DNA of 64,000 bases from Mya arenaria (Eukaryota; Mollusca; Bivalvia; Myida; Myidae): the NCBI RefSeq assembly GCF_026914265.1, contig NC_069136.1, positions 55,593,658 through 55,657,657 on the forward strand, read 5' to 3'. Both the position numbers and the translations under genes were made by a program. The notes beneath the pieces are model-generated. The model ran no database searches. It saw only the letters and a program-made list of their open reading frames with translations, and was not told the origin of the DNA. Shown one piece after another: positions 11,026 to 21,736 of the stretch. Positions within the stretch are counted from its first letter, which is position 1. Each line of letters opens with the position of its first letter.

Positions 11026-12310
11026 TGTCACAAATCTCTTTTTACATTTATATTATGGTATTATTATTTAATACAATTTGCTTGTACTAGTTTAAACATT
11101 GATTTAAAATCAATCATTAGGTAGTATTGTATCGACACGATACGGTAACACTTGACCAATTTTCACTGCTCTGACCATTTTTACGTCATCATAATTTGTA
11201 CATGTTTTGGGTGTGTAATTCTCTAGTTAGTTGGGAACAGGTTTTTGACCAAGACAGACGTGTAACATTCTCTGGGTGGACGGACGGAACTGCCACGTCT
11301 GCAGTTATGCAGCCGAAAAGCTGTTGGGGAATGAATGTGCATTAATACTAAGTATTATTAACACCTGATACCAGGGTAAGTGTCATTACATTATATTTGT
11401 TTTATAGACATTCTTGCATTACAATTTAGGTTTGTAAATACAGTTAAATATTGTCTCCTGTACATGTACTTTGCAATTGTCAGGTTTTTATATTGCAAGT
11501 AAGCGTTGTAAGCATTATTTGCTCATATAATTATCTAGAGAGCTATTTTCATTCGTGTTAAACTATAATTGTTTAGATTCTCACAGTTTTGCCTTGACGG
11601 GGAATGAACCGACATTTTATTGTTTTGCTTTGCATGATTGTTGAGAGTAAAAGTGTATAATTTAGGTAAGCAATGATATAGTAAATATTATGACTTATGT
11701 CGTAATTTTGAATGTCAGGTTATACGTAAACAGCAGAACATCGTTTGCTATGGTTGCCACGTTACGGTTACATTGACGTTTTGGGGCTCATGACGTCAGA
11801 GGACTTTTTCAACGTAGTTGGGCTTCCGGACGCTAACAGGGCGGGATGTCAGTGGACCTCGTGTTTGTACCGGTAACGCAGGCTGGTGCTGAGGACGGAT
11901 ACGCTTAGGTGGGCGTTGATATATCCTATCGTGGACGTCGAGAGTCGGGACGTGTATTGGATTGGCCTCTGAGTGACTTCAGTGTTGACGTCTAAGTGAC
12001 GCCTGTATTTCCTGTGGTCGGCGTCTGTGTGACGTCGATGCGTCTATGTGGTGTCTGTGTGACGCCGTTGTCGACATCCGGGTAAGGTCTGTGTGACGTT
12101 TACGTTAGCGGGAGATTGAGATAGTGGAGTGGTAGACTGGTAACAGCGTAACAGTGTGGCAGTAGTGACATTCAACCATAGTACATAAGAAGATCTCTAT
12201 TTATTGTAATTTATGTAAATAATATATTTGTTAAAACTTGTATTGTCATTTGTCAATTTCTTCATAACAATTGGGACTGCCCTTCTCTATGCAATTCCTG
12301 ACCTTTGACA
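11026..12310 (+). repeat. 5' LTR
   Basis: Starts TGTCACAAATC and ends CTTTGACA. It aligns end to end with 17148-18422, differing at about a dozen positions plus one 11-bp indel (near 11463) and a few single-base indels. It holds an unusual cluster of TGACG/GACGTC motifs at 11790-12100. Confidence 0.97.
11790..12100 (+). promoter_or_regulatory. CRE-like TGACG cluster in the LTR
   Basis: A full TGACGTCA lies at about 11790 in CATGACGTCAGAG. Further TGACG, GACGTC or GTGTGACG motifs occur at short intervals to about 12100, several within repeated GTCTGTGTGACG units. TGACG is the binding core of CREB/ATF-type bZIP factors. This is a sequence-based suggestion of promoter or enhancer function only. 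The 3' LTR repeats the pattern. Confidence 0.4.
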
Positions 12311-12311
12311 T

Positions 12312-12329
12312 TGGTGTCAGAAGTGGGAT
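12312..12329 (+). other. tRNA-Leu primer-binding site
   Basis: TGGTGTCAGAAGTGGGAT, one base after the 5' LTR, is complementary to the 3' end of a common animal tRNA-Leu including its CCA. It would prime minus-strand DNA synthesis. Confidence 0.85.
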
Positions 12330-12807
12330 AGTTCTAAGAGTTATGAAGGGATATTGATAGTAAAATAATATTAATTAAGTAATATTTTCATACAAGTAAC
12401 ATTTATATGTCTATGTATTTTACCACTATGTGTATTACTTTGTGTACATACATATTTTTGTGGTTTTTCAGATTTAAGGTTTTGCTGTGTAACCCTGGAG
12501 TCAGGTGGTGTTTGTATGGGTGTTGGTTTGGGTGGTTATGGTTTACATACGGCTGCATCGGTGCATGACTGAACGCTGTGGTATGTACATGTGCTGACAC
12601 GACGACGGAGACTGTTGACTGTACGGTAATACTTACTGAGTGTTACGTTATTACGGGGGTACGTCATTATTTAATTCTTAGTGAAACGTCGTCAAGTGTT
12701 ATCGTTCGTTTTGAACAATACAGTTTTATCTGTAATTTCAATATACTCTACTGTGTGTACTTTAGGAATAGCATTTTTTAATTTTATGCCATTGTGTTTG
12801 TTTAACC

Positions 12808-15294
12808 ATGGATGGTCTTGAGCAGTTAACTACTCAGGGTAAGGAGTTAGGGTACAGCGGAAAGGAGTTGCAGGACTTTGTGCGGGAGCAACAGGCCATT
12901 CAGCGTAAGGATCGGCGTATCCAGTATGATAAAGAACGTGAACGGATGGAAATGGAACGTGAGCGAATGGCACATGAAAAGGCACTTAAGGAAATGGAGG
13001 TAAGAGATGTAAAGTCTGAGCATAGGGAGCGCACAGATTATGTTAAGGCACCTAAGTTACCGTCATTTGATGAGACCAGGGATCAGATGGATTCGTACCT
13101 TTACCGCTTTGAGAGGTATGCTAGTTCTCACAAATGGGACAAGTCTACATGGGCTCTTAATCTGAGTGCATTACTCAAGGGTAAGGCATTAGATGTTTAC
13201 GCAAGGTTGCCCTGTGATCATTCTCTTGATTATGATGTCCTTAAGACTGCACTACTTAAGAGATTTGATCTGACGGAAGATGGTTTCCGACATAAGTTTC
13301 GGTCCAGTTTGCCTGAATACGGTGAGACATTTCTTCAGTTTAGTAATAGGTTATCAGGGTATGCGGACAGATGGATTGAGTTATCCAAAACTGAAAGGAC
13401 GTTTGAAGCTGTGCATGATCTTTTGTTGCGAGAGCAAATATTAAATATATGTACTAAGGATTTGGCTCTTTTCCTCAGAGAGCATGTACCCAAAGACGTA
13501 GCTACAATGGTAACGCTCGCTGATCAGTTCCGTGAAGCACGGGCGGTAAGTACAAAATCCTTGTGTTCTTCTTTTAACAGGTCACGTAATCCAGAGCATA
13601 ACGCACCAGGAAAGAAAGGCCATATTCATAGAGGCAACCAGAGTGGCAAGAGTGACAACAGACCGGCAGATACAAAGGGAAAAGGTGACGGTGTCGGACG
13701 TCCTCAGGGTGGAAATTTGAGACGTTGCTACCGTTGTGGGCGACAAGGTCACATATCTACTGACAGTATTTGTCCAGATAGAAACAAGAAGAGTGCAGCA
13801 ACGGCGTCAGTGCAAAAGGACGGGACTGAAAAGGAAAAGGTTTGTGCTGCCTTACTTCCGGTTACAAATACAAGTATATACTCGAATGCTGATTTTGGAA
13901 AAGCTCTATGTACGTCGTCTGATAATGTAATGCCAACGGCTGAAGGATTGCTTGGTAATCGTCATGTTAAGGTGTTGCGAGATACAGGGTGTAGCGGAGT
14001 CATTGTGAAGAAGGCACTAGTTTCTATAGATGATATTACAGATCGTACACAGACTTGTCTGATGGCTGATGGTTCTAAGGTCACGGCTTCCATTGCCCGT
14101 GTAAGTCTAGACACACCATACTTCTCTGGTGATATTGATGCTTGGTGTATGGAAAACCCTCTGTGTGATGTTATTATTGGGAACATTCCTGATGCTAAGG
14201 CTCCAGTTTTACAAGCAACCGGCGGCTCAGCAGCCAGAGTGACGGCGGTGCAGACTCGACTGATGAAGAAAGATGAAAACGAACGTCAGAAGTTCAAACG
14301 CATGAAAGCTCCAACGTTGATTGATAGCATTGCAACACCAGACGACATCATGAAAGCGCAACAGAGTGATGCGACATTGGAAAGAGTGAGAAAATACGTG
14401 ACTAAATCAGGTACCGATAAGACCAAGTTTGTCATCATAAAGGGTATCATTTATTGGGAGTTCGTTTCGCCTACTGTTGACCACGGCAAAAGATACTTGC
14501 AGATGGTAGTACCGAAGAATTACCGTGAAAAGGTTATGAGTCTTGCGCATGATTCCATTATGTCTGGACATTTAGCCGTCAAACGTACCGTAGCTAAGGT
14601 GCTGTCAGAGTTCTACTGGCCTGGGGTGCAAGCGGACGTGAAGCGCTACTGCCAGTCTTGTGATGCATGCCAGAGGACAATACCGAAACGAAAGGTAACT
14701 AAGGCTCCTTTAGGTAAGATGCCACTAATCGAAACACCTTTTCAGCGAGTTGCCGTAGATATTGTTGGTCCGATAGAGCCCAGATCTGCAAAGGGAAACA
14801 GGTATATACTCACCTTAATGGATTATGCCACCCGATATCCTGATGCTGTTGCTCTACCCTCTATAGAAGCGGAACGAGTAGCTGAAGCGTTGGTAGAGAT
14901 GTTTTGCCGTCTAGGTGTACCAGGGGAGCTCTTGACAGATATGGGCACGCAGTTTACTTCAGATGTTATGAAGGAGGTAAGTAGATTGCTTTCTATAAGA
15001 CAGCTTACCACAACACCGTACCATCCCATCTGTAACGGACTGGTTGAGAAGTTCAACGGCAGCATGAAGCTTATGTTAAAGCGTTTGTGTTTGGAAAAGC
15101 CCAAGGACTGGGACAGATATCTTGGACCAGTTTTGTTTGCCTACAGAGATGCTCCACAGGAGAGTTTAGGGTTTACACCTTTCGAGCTCATCTATTGTCG
15201 ATCGGTGAGGGGACCTATGAAGATACTCAGGGAGCTGTGGACCAAGGATATTCAAGACCAAGTAGGTAAAAACCGTTTACCAGTATGTTGTTGA
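12808..15294 (+). CDS. gag-protease-integrase of the Gypsy element
   Basis: An 828-residue frame. Residues 20-70 are a highly charged Glu/Arg coiled coil. Residues about 75-250 are a retrotransposon Gag core, with KWDKSTWALNLSALLKGKAL. A zinc knuckle CYRCGRQGH lies near residue 306, but its last cysteine is six residues after His instead of four. The aspartic protease motif is DTG at 392-394, and VIIG near 458 may be the second protease motif. Integrase follows: a zinc-binding region with H581, H588, C618 and C621, then the catalytic triad D651, D711 and E747 with D35E spacing. The frame breaks near 15262-15270 before the integrase C-terminus, which continues in the next frame. The first ATG of the frame is about 500 bp after the LTR. 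Confidence 0.92.
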   Translation: MDGLEQLTTQGKELGYSGKELQDFVREQQAIQRKDRRIQYDKERERMEMERERMAHEKALKEMEVRDVKSEHRERTDYVKAPKLPSFDETRDQMDSYLYRFERYASSHKWDKSTWALNLSALLKGKALDVYARLPCDHSLDYDVLKTALLKRFDLTEDGFRHKFRSSLPEYGETFLQFSNRLSGYADRWIELSKTERTFEAVHDLLLREQILNICTKDLALFLREHVPKDVATMVTLADQFREARAVSTKSLCSSFNRSRNPEHNAPGKKGHIHRGNQSGKSDNRPADTKGKGDGVGRPQGGNLRRCYRCGRQGHISTDSICPDRNKKSAATASVQKDGTEKEKVCAALLPVTNTSIYSNADFGKALCTSSDNVMPTAEGLLGNRHVKVLRDTGCSGVIVKKALVSIDDITDRTQTCLMADGSKVTASIARVSLDTPYFSGDIDAWCMENPLCDVIIGNIPDAKAPVLQATGGSAARVTAVQTRLMKKDENERQKFKRMKAPTLIDSIATPDDIMKAQQSDATLERVRKYVTKSGTDKTKFVIIKGIIYWEFVSPTVDHGKRYLQMVVPKNYREKVMSLAHDSIMSGHLAVKRTVAKVLSEFYWPGVQADVKRYCQSCDACQRTIPKRKVTKAPLGKMPLIETPFQRVAVDIVGPIEPRSAKGNRYILTLMDYATRYPDAVALPSIEAERVAEALVEMFCRLGVPGELLTDMGTQFTSDVMKEVSRLLSIRQLTTTPYHPICNGLVEKFNGSMKLMLKRLCLEKPKDWDRYLGPVLFAYRDAPQESLGFTPFELIYCRSVRGPMKILRELWTKDIQDQVGKNRLPVCC

Positions 15295-15295
15295 C

Positions 15296-16085
15296 CTGAA
15301 GGACAGACTAGAATACAGCGCTGAAATAGCACATAGCAATCTGGACAAGGCCAGTAAGAGGTACGCTGCCATATACAATCGAAAAGCCAAGGTTAAGCGT
15401 TTGGATGTTGGTGATCGGGTATTGGTCTTACTTCCAACCAAGAATAACAAGCTTTTACTTCAATGGCGGGGACCATATACAGTAACTGGAAAAGTAGGTG
15501 GCTTAGACTACAAGATACAGATGGACAATAAGGTCAAAACATTTCATGCAAATATGCTAAAGTTGTATGTTGAAAGGGACGCAATAGTACACGGTGTCGC
15601 AAGTGTTGCTGTTGTCGATGACTATAGTGAAGAGTCACTCAACGACGAGGAACAATGCATAATAGTGGAGCCGCCAACGTTGTCAACAGGAAAAGATAAA
15701 GACTACCACATAAGCGAACAACTGTCTCCAAATGAGGTTGAGCGTCTGAATGATCTGTTGGAAGAGTTTTCCGATGTGCTATCTACTTCACCAGGGCGTA
15801 CAAGTTTAGGTGAACATGACATAAAACTGAATACAGACACACCAATAAGGTCTAAACAGTATCCTGTACCTTTTGCTATGAAACAAACTGTTATTGAAGA
15901 GGTAAAAAGCATGGTGCAACTTGGAGTCATTGAACCGTCAGATAATCAGTATTGCAGTAATTACGTGATTGTAAGGAAACCTGACGGGACCAACCGTTTC
16001 TGTATAGACTTTCGTGCTATAAATAGAGCGAGCATCTTTGATTGTGAGCCAATGCCGAACATTGATGACATATTTGTTATCCAAC
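15296..16085 (+). CDS. integrase C-terminus and start of reverse transcriptase (second frame segment)
   Basis: Continues pol one frame on from the preceding segment. The open part after the break first reads through the integrase tail. LPTKNNKLLLQWRGPYTVTG followed by HANMLKLY is the GPY/F-type module at the end of many Ty3/Gypsy integrases. Next comes a linker, then the start of the reverse transcriptase with IRSKQYPVPFAMK, VRKPDGTNRFCIDFRAIN and PMPNIDDIF. The frame shifts again by one near 16078-16085. Reading on in the same frame to 16234 gives sequence unlike any reverse transcriptase. An ATG at 15401 starts the open frame, but translation from it is not implied. Confidence 0.85.
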
Positions 16086-17087
16086 TGTCGCTACATCACC
16101 AAGGTGGATTTGACGAAGGGATACTGGCAACTACCACTGACGGAGCGGTCCAAGCCTCTCACAGCCTTCCAGACACCGATTGGTCTGTTCCAATTCGTCA
16201 CTATGACGTTCGGTTTGGTTTGCGCCAGCGCTAGTTTTACTAGAATTATGAGGAAATTGCTTGATGGAATGGAAAATATCGACAATTTCATTGATGACAT
16301 CATTGCCTACACCGAGACCTTTGAACAGAACCTCAAGGTTCTTAGAGAACTGTTTGAAAGATTGCGTGACGCCAAATTGACTGCTAAACCTAGTAAATGT
16401 TATTTTTGTTTTCAGTCTGTAGAGTGTTTGGGTCATGTTGTTGGTAAGGACCAGGTTGGGTTGCTACCAGACAAGGTTAAGTCCATTGAAGAAGCGCGAA
16501 GACCGGAGACTAAGAAACAGGTTCGTGCATTTTTAGGTCTTGTAGGTTTTTACCAGAAGTTTGTGCCACATTATTCTTCTGTTGCAGCCCCATTGACAGA
16601 TCTTACCCGGAAAGGACTACCTAACAAGGTTAGGTGGGGCGAAGCACAAGAGAAAGCGTTTGTCAAACTCAAACGTGCGCTGTGTTCATTTCCAATACTG
16701 AAGCTACCAGAATTGGGTAAGCAATTTGTTTTGCAGACTGACGCCAGTGACGTCGGAGTAGGCGCTGTTTTGCTCCAACAATGTGAGGATGAGCGTAGAC
16801 CAGTTGCTTATGCTAGTCGTAAGTTAAATAAGGCAGAAAGGTCGTACGCGACGGTGGAGAAAGAGTGTCTGGCGTGCGTCTGGGCGATACTGAAGTTTCA
16901 GAGGTATCTCTACGGACAAGAGTTCGTTCTGGAGACGGACCACCAGCCTTTGTCACACCTCCACAGGGCAAAAATAGGTAACGCTAGGCTTATGAGATGG
17001 GCCATTTTGTTGCAGCCTTATCGTTTCAGAATTGTGGCGATTCCAGGCAAGTCTAACGTTCTTGCCGACGGGTTGTCGAGGCTGTAG
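16083..17087 (+). CDS. reverse transcriptase palm and RNase H of the Gypsy element
   Basis: Third frame segment of pol, ending at a TAG 60 bp before the 3' LTR. It begins in the reverse transcriptase fingers/palm (TKVDLTKGYWQLPL) and carries FIDDIIAYTE, the Gypsy form of the YxDD active site. The thumb/connection region follows with KKQVRAFLGLVGFYQKFVPH. RNase H motifs are QTDASDVGVGAVLLQQ, SYATVEKECLACVWA, LETDHQPL and VLADGLSRL, supplying the four acidic residues. No integrase follows, confirming that integrase lies upstream. An ATG at 16038 lies within the overlap with the previous frame. Confidence 0.92.
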   Translation, partial: NCRYITKVDLTKGYWQLPLTERSKPLTAFQTPIGLFQFVTMTFGLVCASASFTRIMRKLLDGMENIDNFIDDIIAYTETFEQNLKVLRELFERLRDAKLTAKPSKCYFCFQSVECLGHVVGKDQVGLLPDKVKSIEEARRPETKKQVRAFLGLVGFYQKFVPHYSSVAAPLTDLTRKGLPNKVRWGEAQEKAFVKLKRALCSFPILKLPELGKQFVLQTDASDVGVGAVLLQQCEDERRPVAYASRKLNKAERSYATVEKECLACVWAILKFQRYLYGQEFVLETDHQPLSHLHRAKIGNARLMRWAILLQPYRFRIVAIPGKSNVLADGLSRL

Positions 17088-17134
17088 GGAGTTTGTAATA
17101 AGGATTTGTTGTACAAAAGTGCAAGCACTTTCTT

Positions 17135-17143
17135 AAGGTGGGG
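17135..17143 (+). other. polypurine tract
   Basis: AAGGTGGGG ends four bases before the 3' LTR, the usual place of the plus-strand primer. It contains one T. Confidence 0.65.
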
Positions 17144-17147
17144 CGTA

Positions 17148-18422
17148 TGTCACAAATCTCTTTTTACATTTATATTATGGTATTATTATTTAATACAATT
17201 TGCTTGTACTAGTTTAAGCATTGATTTAAAATCAATCATTAGGTAGTATTGTATCGACACGATACGGTAACACTTGACCAATTTTCACTGCTCTGACCAT
17301 TTTTACGTCATCATAATTTGTACATGTTTTGGGTGTGTAATTCTCTAGTTAGTTGGGAACAGGTTTTTGACCAAGACAGACGTGTAACATTTTCTGGGTG
17401 GACGGACGGAACTGCCACGTCTGCAGTTATGCAGCCGAAAAGCTGTTGGGGGAATGAATGTGCATTAATACTAAGTATTATTAACACCTGATACCAGGGT
17501 AAGTGTCATTACATTATATTTGTTTTATAGACATTCTTGCATTACAATTTAGGTTTGTAAATACAGTTAAATATTGTCTCCTGTACAATTGTCAGGTTTT
17601 TATATTGCAAGTAAGCGTTGTAAGCATTATTTGCTCATATAATTATCTAGAGAGCTATTTTCATTCGTGTTTAACTATAATTGTTTAGATTCTCACAGTT
17701 TTGCCTTGACGGGGAATGAACCGACATTTTATTGTTTTGCTTTGCATGATTGTTGAGAGTAAAAGTGTATAATTTAGGTAAGCAATGATATAGTAAATAT
17801 TATGACTTATGTCGTAATTTTGAATGTCAGGTTATACGTAAACAGCAGAACATCGTTTGCTATGGTTGCCACGTTACGGTTACATTGACGTTTTGGGGCT
17901 CATGACGTCAGAGGACGTTTTCAACGTAGTTGGGCTTCCGGACGCTAACAGGGCGGGATGTCAGTGGACCTCGTGTTTGTACCGGTAACGCAGGCTGGTG
18001 CTGAGGACGGATACGCCTAGGTGGGCGTTGATATATCCTATCGTGGACGTCGAGAGTCGGGACGTGTATTGGATTGGCCTCTGAGTGACGTCAGTGTTGA
18101 CGTCTAAGTGACGCCTGTATTTCCTGTGGTCGGCGTCTGTGTGACGTCGATGCGTCTATGTGGTGTCTGTGTGACGCCGTTGTCGACATCCGGGTAACGT
18201 CTGTGTGACGTTTACGTTAGCGGGAGATTGAGATAGTGGAGTGGTAGACTGGTAACAGCGTAATAGTGTGGCAGTAGTGACATTCAACCATAGTACATAA
18301 GAAGATCTCTATTTATTGTAATTTATGTAAATAATATGATTGTTAAAACTTGTATTGTCATTTGTCAATTTCTTCATAACAATTGGGACTGCCCCTCTCT
18401 ATGCCATTCCTGACCTTTGACA
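17148..18422 (+). repeat. 3' LTR
   Basis: About 1275 bp, same ends as the 5' LTR (TGTCAC...TTGACA) and same motif clusters. It keeps an intact GTGACGTCAGTG where the 5' LTR has GTGACTTCAGTG. Confidence 0.97.
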
Positions 18423-19085
18423 ATATCGAAAACCGGAGTTATCATATAAATTGTTTTCCTTTGCTCTTAAGTACATTTTACACGCAATTAATGCTCCGTA
18501 TATAATTAATTGAAAGTTGCATATCAATTGTCTGCGCTTTGACGCCGTATATAAAACATTTCAAATCGGCTTGGTAAAAGTTGGTGCGGGCGCTTTATTA
18601 ATTAAAATTGGGTGCCACAGTCTGGTGCCAATATTGCTGAAAATAGCCCTACGTATACTGATTTTGGATGTCTTATTTTGACTTTAATATATGTAGATAC
18701 CAAACAACAACTGCTAAAAGAAACTTGGCAATCATGCCTCCCGTACCAGTTTCCATCCCGGTTAGAGAATGTGATTATAAATAGATGAATGATGATTATT
18801 CGATATACTCTTGTGTCCTAGAAAAACATTGAAGATTGTTATAACTATTCCAACACGTTAAAGTTGTTTTATTTAGATATATTAAAATTAATATTACATT
18901 TTGTTGAATAATGTTAGATATAAATACACTGTTCAAGAAAATATCGAAGCTTAGTAAAATTTACAGGGAATAAAGGGTAATATTGGTAAGAATAAGTATA
19001 AACTTTTTCTTAATATCTTATGTGTGTCATAATGCTTCTGAGGATCAGTGATTTAGCTAGCGGGAATCCCCATTTGAGCATAAAC
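18423..19085 (-). repeat. upstream flank of copy B beyond the LTR element
   Basis: Continues the copy B duplicate, matching copy A from 6410 to about 7070. Similarity ends beside an ATG/CAT repeat. Confidence 0.85.
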
Positions 19086-19088
19086 ATA

Positions 19089-19201
19089 ATGATGATGATG
19101 ATGATTATGATGATGATAATGATGATGATGATGATGATGATGATCACGATCACCCTTCATCATCATCATCATCATCATCACGATCACCAATCATCATCAT
19201 C
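19089..19201. repeat. (ATG)n...(CAT)n compound microsatellite
   Basis: An ATG/GAT run is followed after a short GATCACGATCACC spacer by a CAT/ATC run. The halves are complementary and could fold into a long hairpin. Confidence 0.95.
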
Positions 19202-21660
19202 AGCAGCATGTATTATTTGTATTTACTTTGAATGTTTTTTTTTTACTACAAGGACTTTGGCATCTATTGTGAATTTGCAAATTCATGGAATTGAATAACA
19301 TGTTCATATCCCATAAATCTTTCCATTCCAAATAAATAACTGTTAAAATGCAAAATAAACTAGACAAGGTCAACAAACATTAAAAATATAGATTCGAGTA
19401 TGTGTGTCTTATACTTAAAAATTGATTTAAGATCCATTGGGTAGGATTTTAAGTTCAAAATCAAGCTTAAAATTCGAACTGGAAATCAATAAAGTAACGT
19501 TTAAATATTCAATTATAAATCAAAGAATTGACTTGCTTACATTTCATTTCAAGTGGTTTCAAGATAAGCAATAAATAGTTCAAATGCTGACATATGCATA
19601 AACTGAAAAAGTTTTGGGAAAGAGAAAACCGATGTCAGTTGTCTACAGACTCATTACGACTTACTAAAAGGCATTTTGATCATAAATCGTGAAAAGTAAA
19701 TGGGTATAGATACGGGCCCTAAGAATAACTCGCTATTATTGTTTTTCCAACCTAAGGTTTGTTAGCGACCTCGATAAGTTCCATACCTTCCAGTTTCAAC
19801 TAAAGCACGCCAAGCTATTTCAAATCAAATTTATTTTCTTAGTTTGTTAACATAAAACTATTTTAGAGGTGAAATTGTTGAATAACGCCATTACGAAAGA
19901 AAACGTAAATGTTTCAGAAACCCAATGTTCATAAAATGTGAGCACTGTTTGATTTAATCGCTTATATAAAGAATTGTGTTACAAAATCTTTAACATATGA
20001 GCTTGCAATTGCATTTTACAATGGGTGGTCATCATAATTGGCTGCAATTCCTTAACATACATATCTAGTACAGAACGCTTTAGCGCAAAGACATACCTTC
20101 ATCTCACAATCTCTTGAGTACTTTGAGTAACTACACCTCCCTTTGTTCTCCCCTTCTTCCCCCTATACCTATCATTACGTTCAGCCCACCAACCACCGTG
20201 TATTTCTCAATCTACTTTTGTAAGAAATTATATTTCTATAATTATAGCATCCTACCATAAAAAGGCGTAATACTCATTTTTGTATACTTCTATCACTTCG
20301 TACCAGCAGCAGTGTATCAAACCATTCCTGATTATTTGTTTTATTATGTGTACTCACCATATCTCTAACAATGAAAACAGAGAGACTTCGTATAACCATT
20401 TATGGTTAATTCTGTGATTTACTCGCTGTTTTACATTTTATCACTCCTTATTTGGTATGTGTATTATGCATTTCTGTAATTTATTTTGTTCAATATTTTG
20501 TGCAATAAATACTGGTTACACCAACGTTATGATAATAACAATACTAATAAAAATAATAAACTAAATAACTAAAAGACATTTTTCACACAATAATATATGT
20601 CATGATATTAACTGTCCATTTAAATAGGAAGTCATCTGATACAAATTGACAGATTGAATTTTTATGGTGAAGGAGCATTTGTACGAAGAAAGATTCTTTC
20701 AGTTTTAGATTTCAAATATCAAAGATGACTTAATTTACATCCTGTTCCATACGTTTATGGGTGAACATGATTTATATCTCTCTATTTCCAAAACATATCT
20801 TTAAGGTTATAAATGTTCAACGGGGATCGACAATGATAATATATGGGTGTTTAATAACCCTTAAAAATAACGTATACCTGGCGCAATGTTTACTTCATTT
20901 TGAGCACCTATGATAAATTACCTATTTTTATCGGTTTGAAGTTCTCATTATGTGTTATATGAAACGAAAAGGTAGAACACGTAAAACGAGTTTATACCTA
21001 TACTTAATACGTTTTACTGTTTCTGATCTATCCATTAAATGCCTAATATATCGATACATTATACGTTTGATAAAATATATTTGAACAAGTTGACAAAATG
21101 AAATATCATAAGAAAATTATCCATATACACTAATGAGCTGATACAATAATGGAACTTTTAGGACCTCATTTAAGCCAAGATCCTGGGTAAAAGTAAAAGG
21201 ATCAAAGCCAGACCAATACCAAACTTGAAGCCCATAATACTACAAGACAACAAACGTTACACATCTATCATAATGTATACTCCCGACAATCATTTAAGCA
21301 ACACACAGTCTTATTTCTCGATTCATTGTTTCAAAGGCATTTCGTGTACAGCCACCAGCCGGACTTAACAATTTTAAACGCAGCGCTTGGAAATTCAATT
21401 TTATGATCTTCTGAAGTAGAAGTTTCGACGTGTATCATCCTGAAATGAACATAACTATGTACCTTAGATTGTGACTTTGTGCAAATCGCTATCGATCTTC
21501 AATAAATAATAAAAAAATGTACTTCAATATAATATCAATAGTCTTTTCTCAATTTATAATATATATAGAGAGATTTAATATTGATTGCATGCAAGGAATC
21601 TGGAAAGCAATCGCCATTATAAAGTTACAATTAGAATAATATCTGACTTCAGTTCAACAA
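19202..21660. other. no gene seen
   Basis: AT-rich intergenic sequence with only short chance frames. A pyrimidine-rich stretch lies at about 20140-20165. Confidence 0.45.
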
Positions 21661-21683
21661 CCGAAATGCTGAATAATATTCAT

Positions 21684-21689
21684 TTTATT
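21684..21689 (-). terminator. AATAAA polyadenylation signal of the HEPN-type gene
   Basis: AATAAA on the minus strand, about 50 bp after the stop codon at 21737. Its place fits the 3' end of the five-exon gene. Confidence 0.5.
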
Positions 21690-21736
21690 CTGCTGTTTTC
21701 CTAGCAAGATTAAATTCATTTTAGCTTGGACGAATC

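Larger units (their letters stand above)
11021..18427 (+). mobile_element. Ty3/Gypsy LTR retrotransposon, Gmr1-like domain order
   Basis: Complete element from TG (11026) to CA (18422), about 7.4 kb, flanked by ATATC target duplications at 11021-11025 and 18423-18427. It has two LTRs of about 1.28 kb, a primer-binding site complementary to tRNA-Leu, and a purine-rich tract before the 3' LTR. Coding order is gag, zinc knuckle, protease, integrase, reverse transcriptase, RNase H. Integrase ahead of reverse transcriptase is the Ty1/copia order, but the protein motifs are Ty3/Gypsy. That combination is known from the Gmr1-like group. Near-identical LTRs indicate recent insertion. Two reading-frame offsets in pol make this copy defective as written. 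Confidence 0.95.

Noticed and set aside
15703..16436. Minus-strand frames opposite pol
   Set aside because: They are antisense shadows of reverse transcriptase coding sequence.
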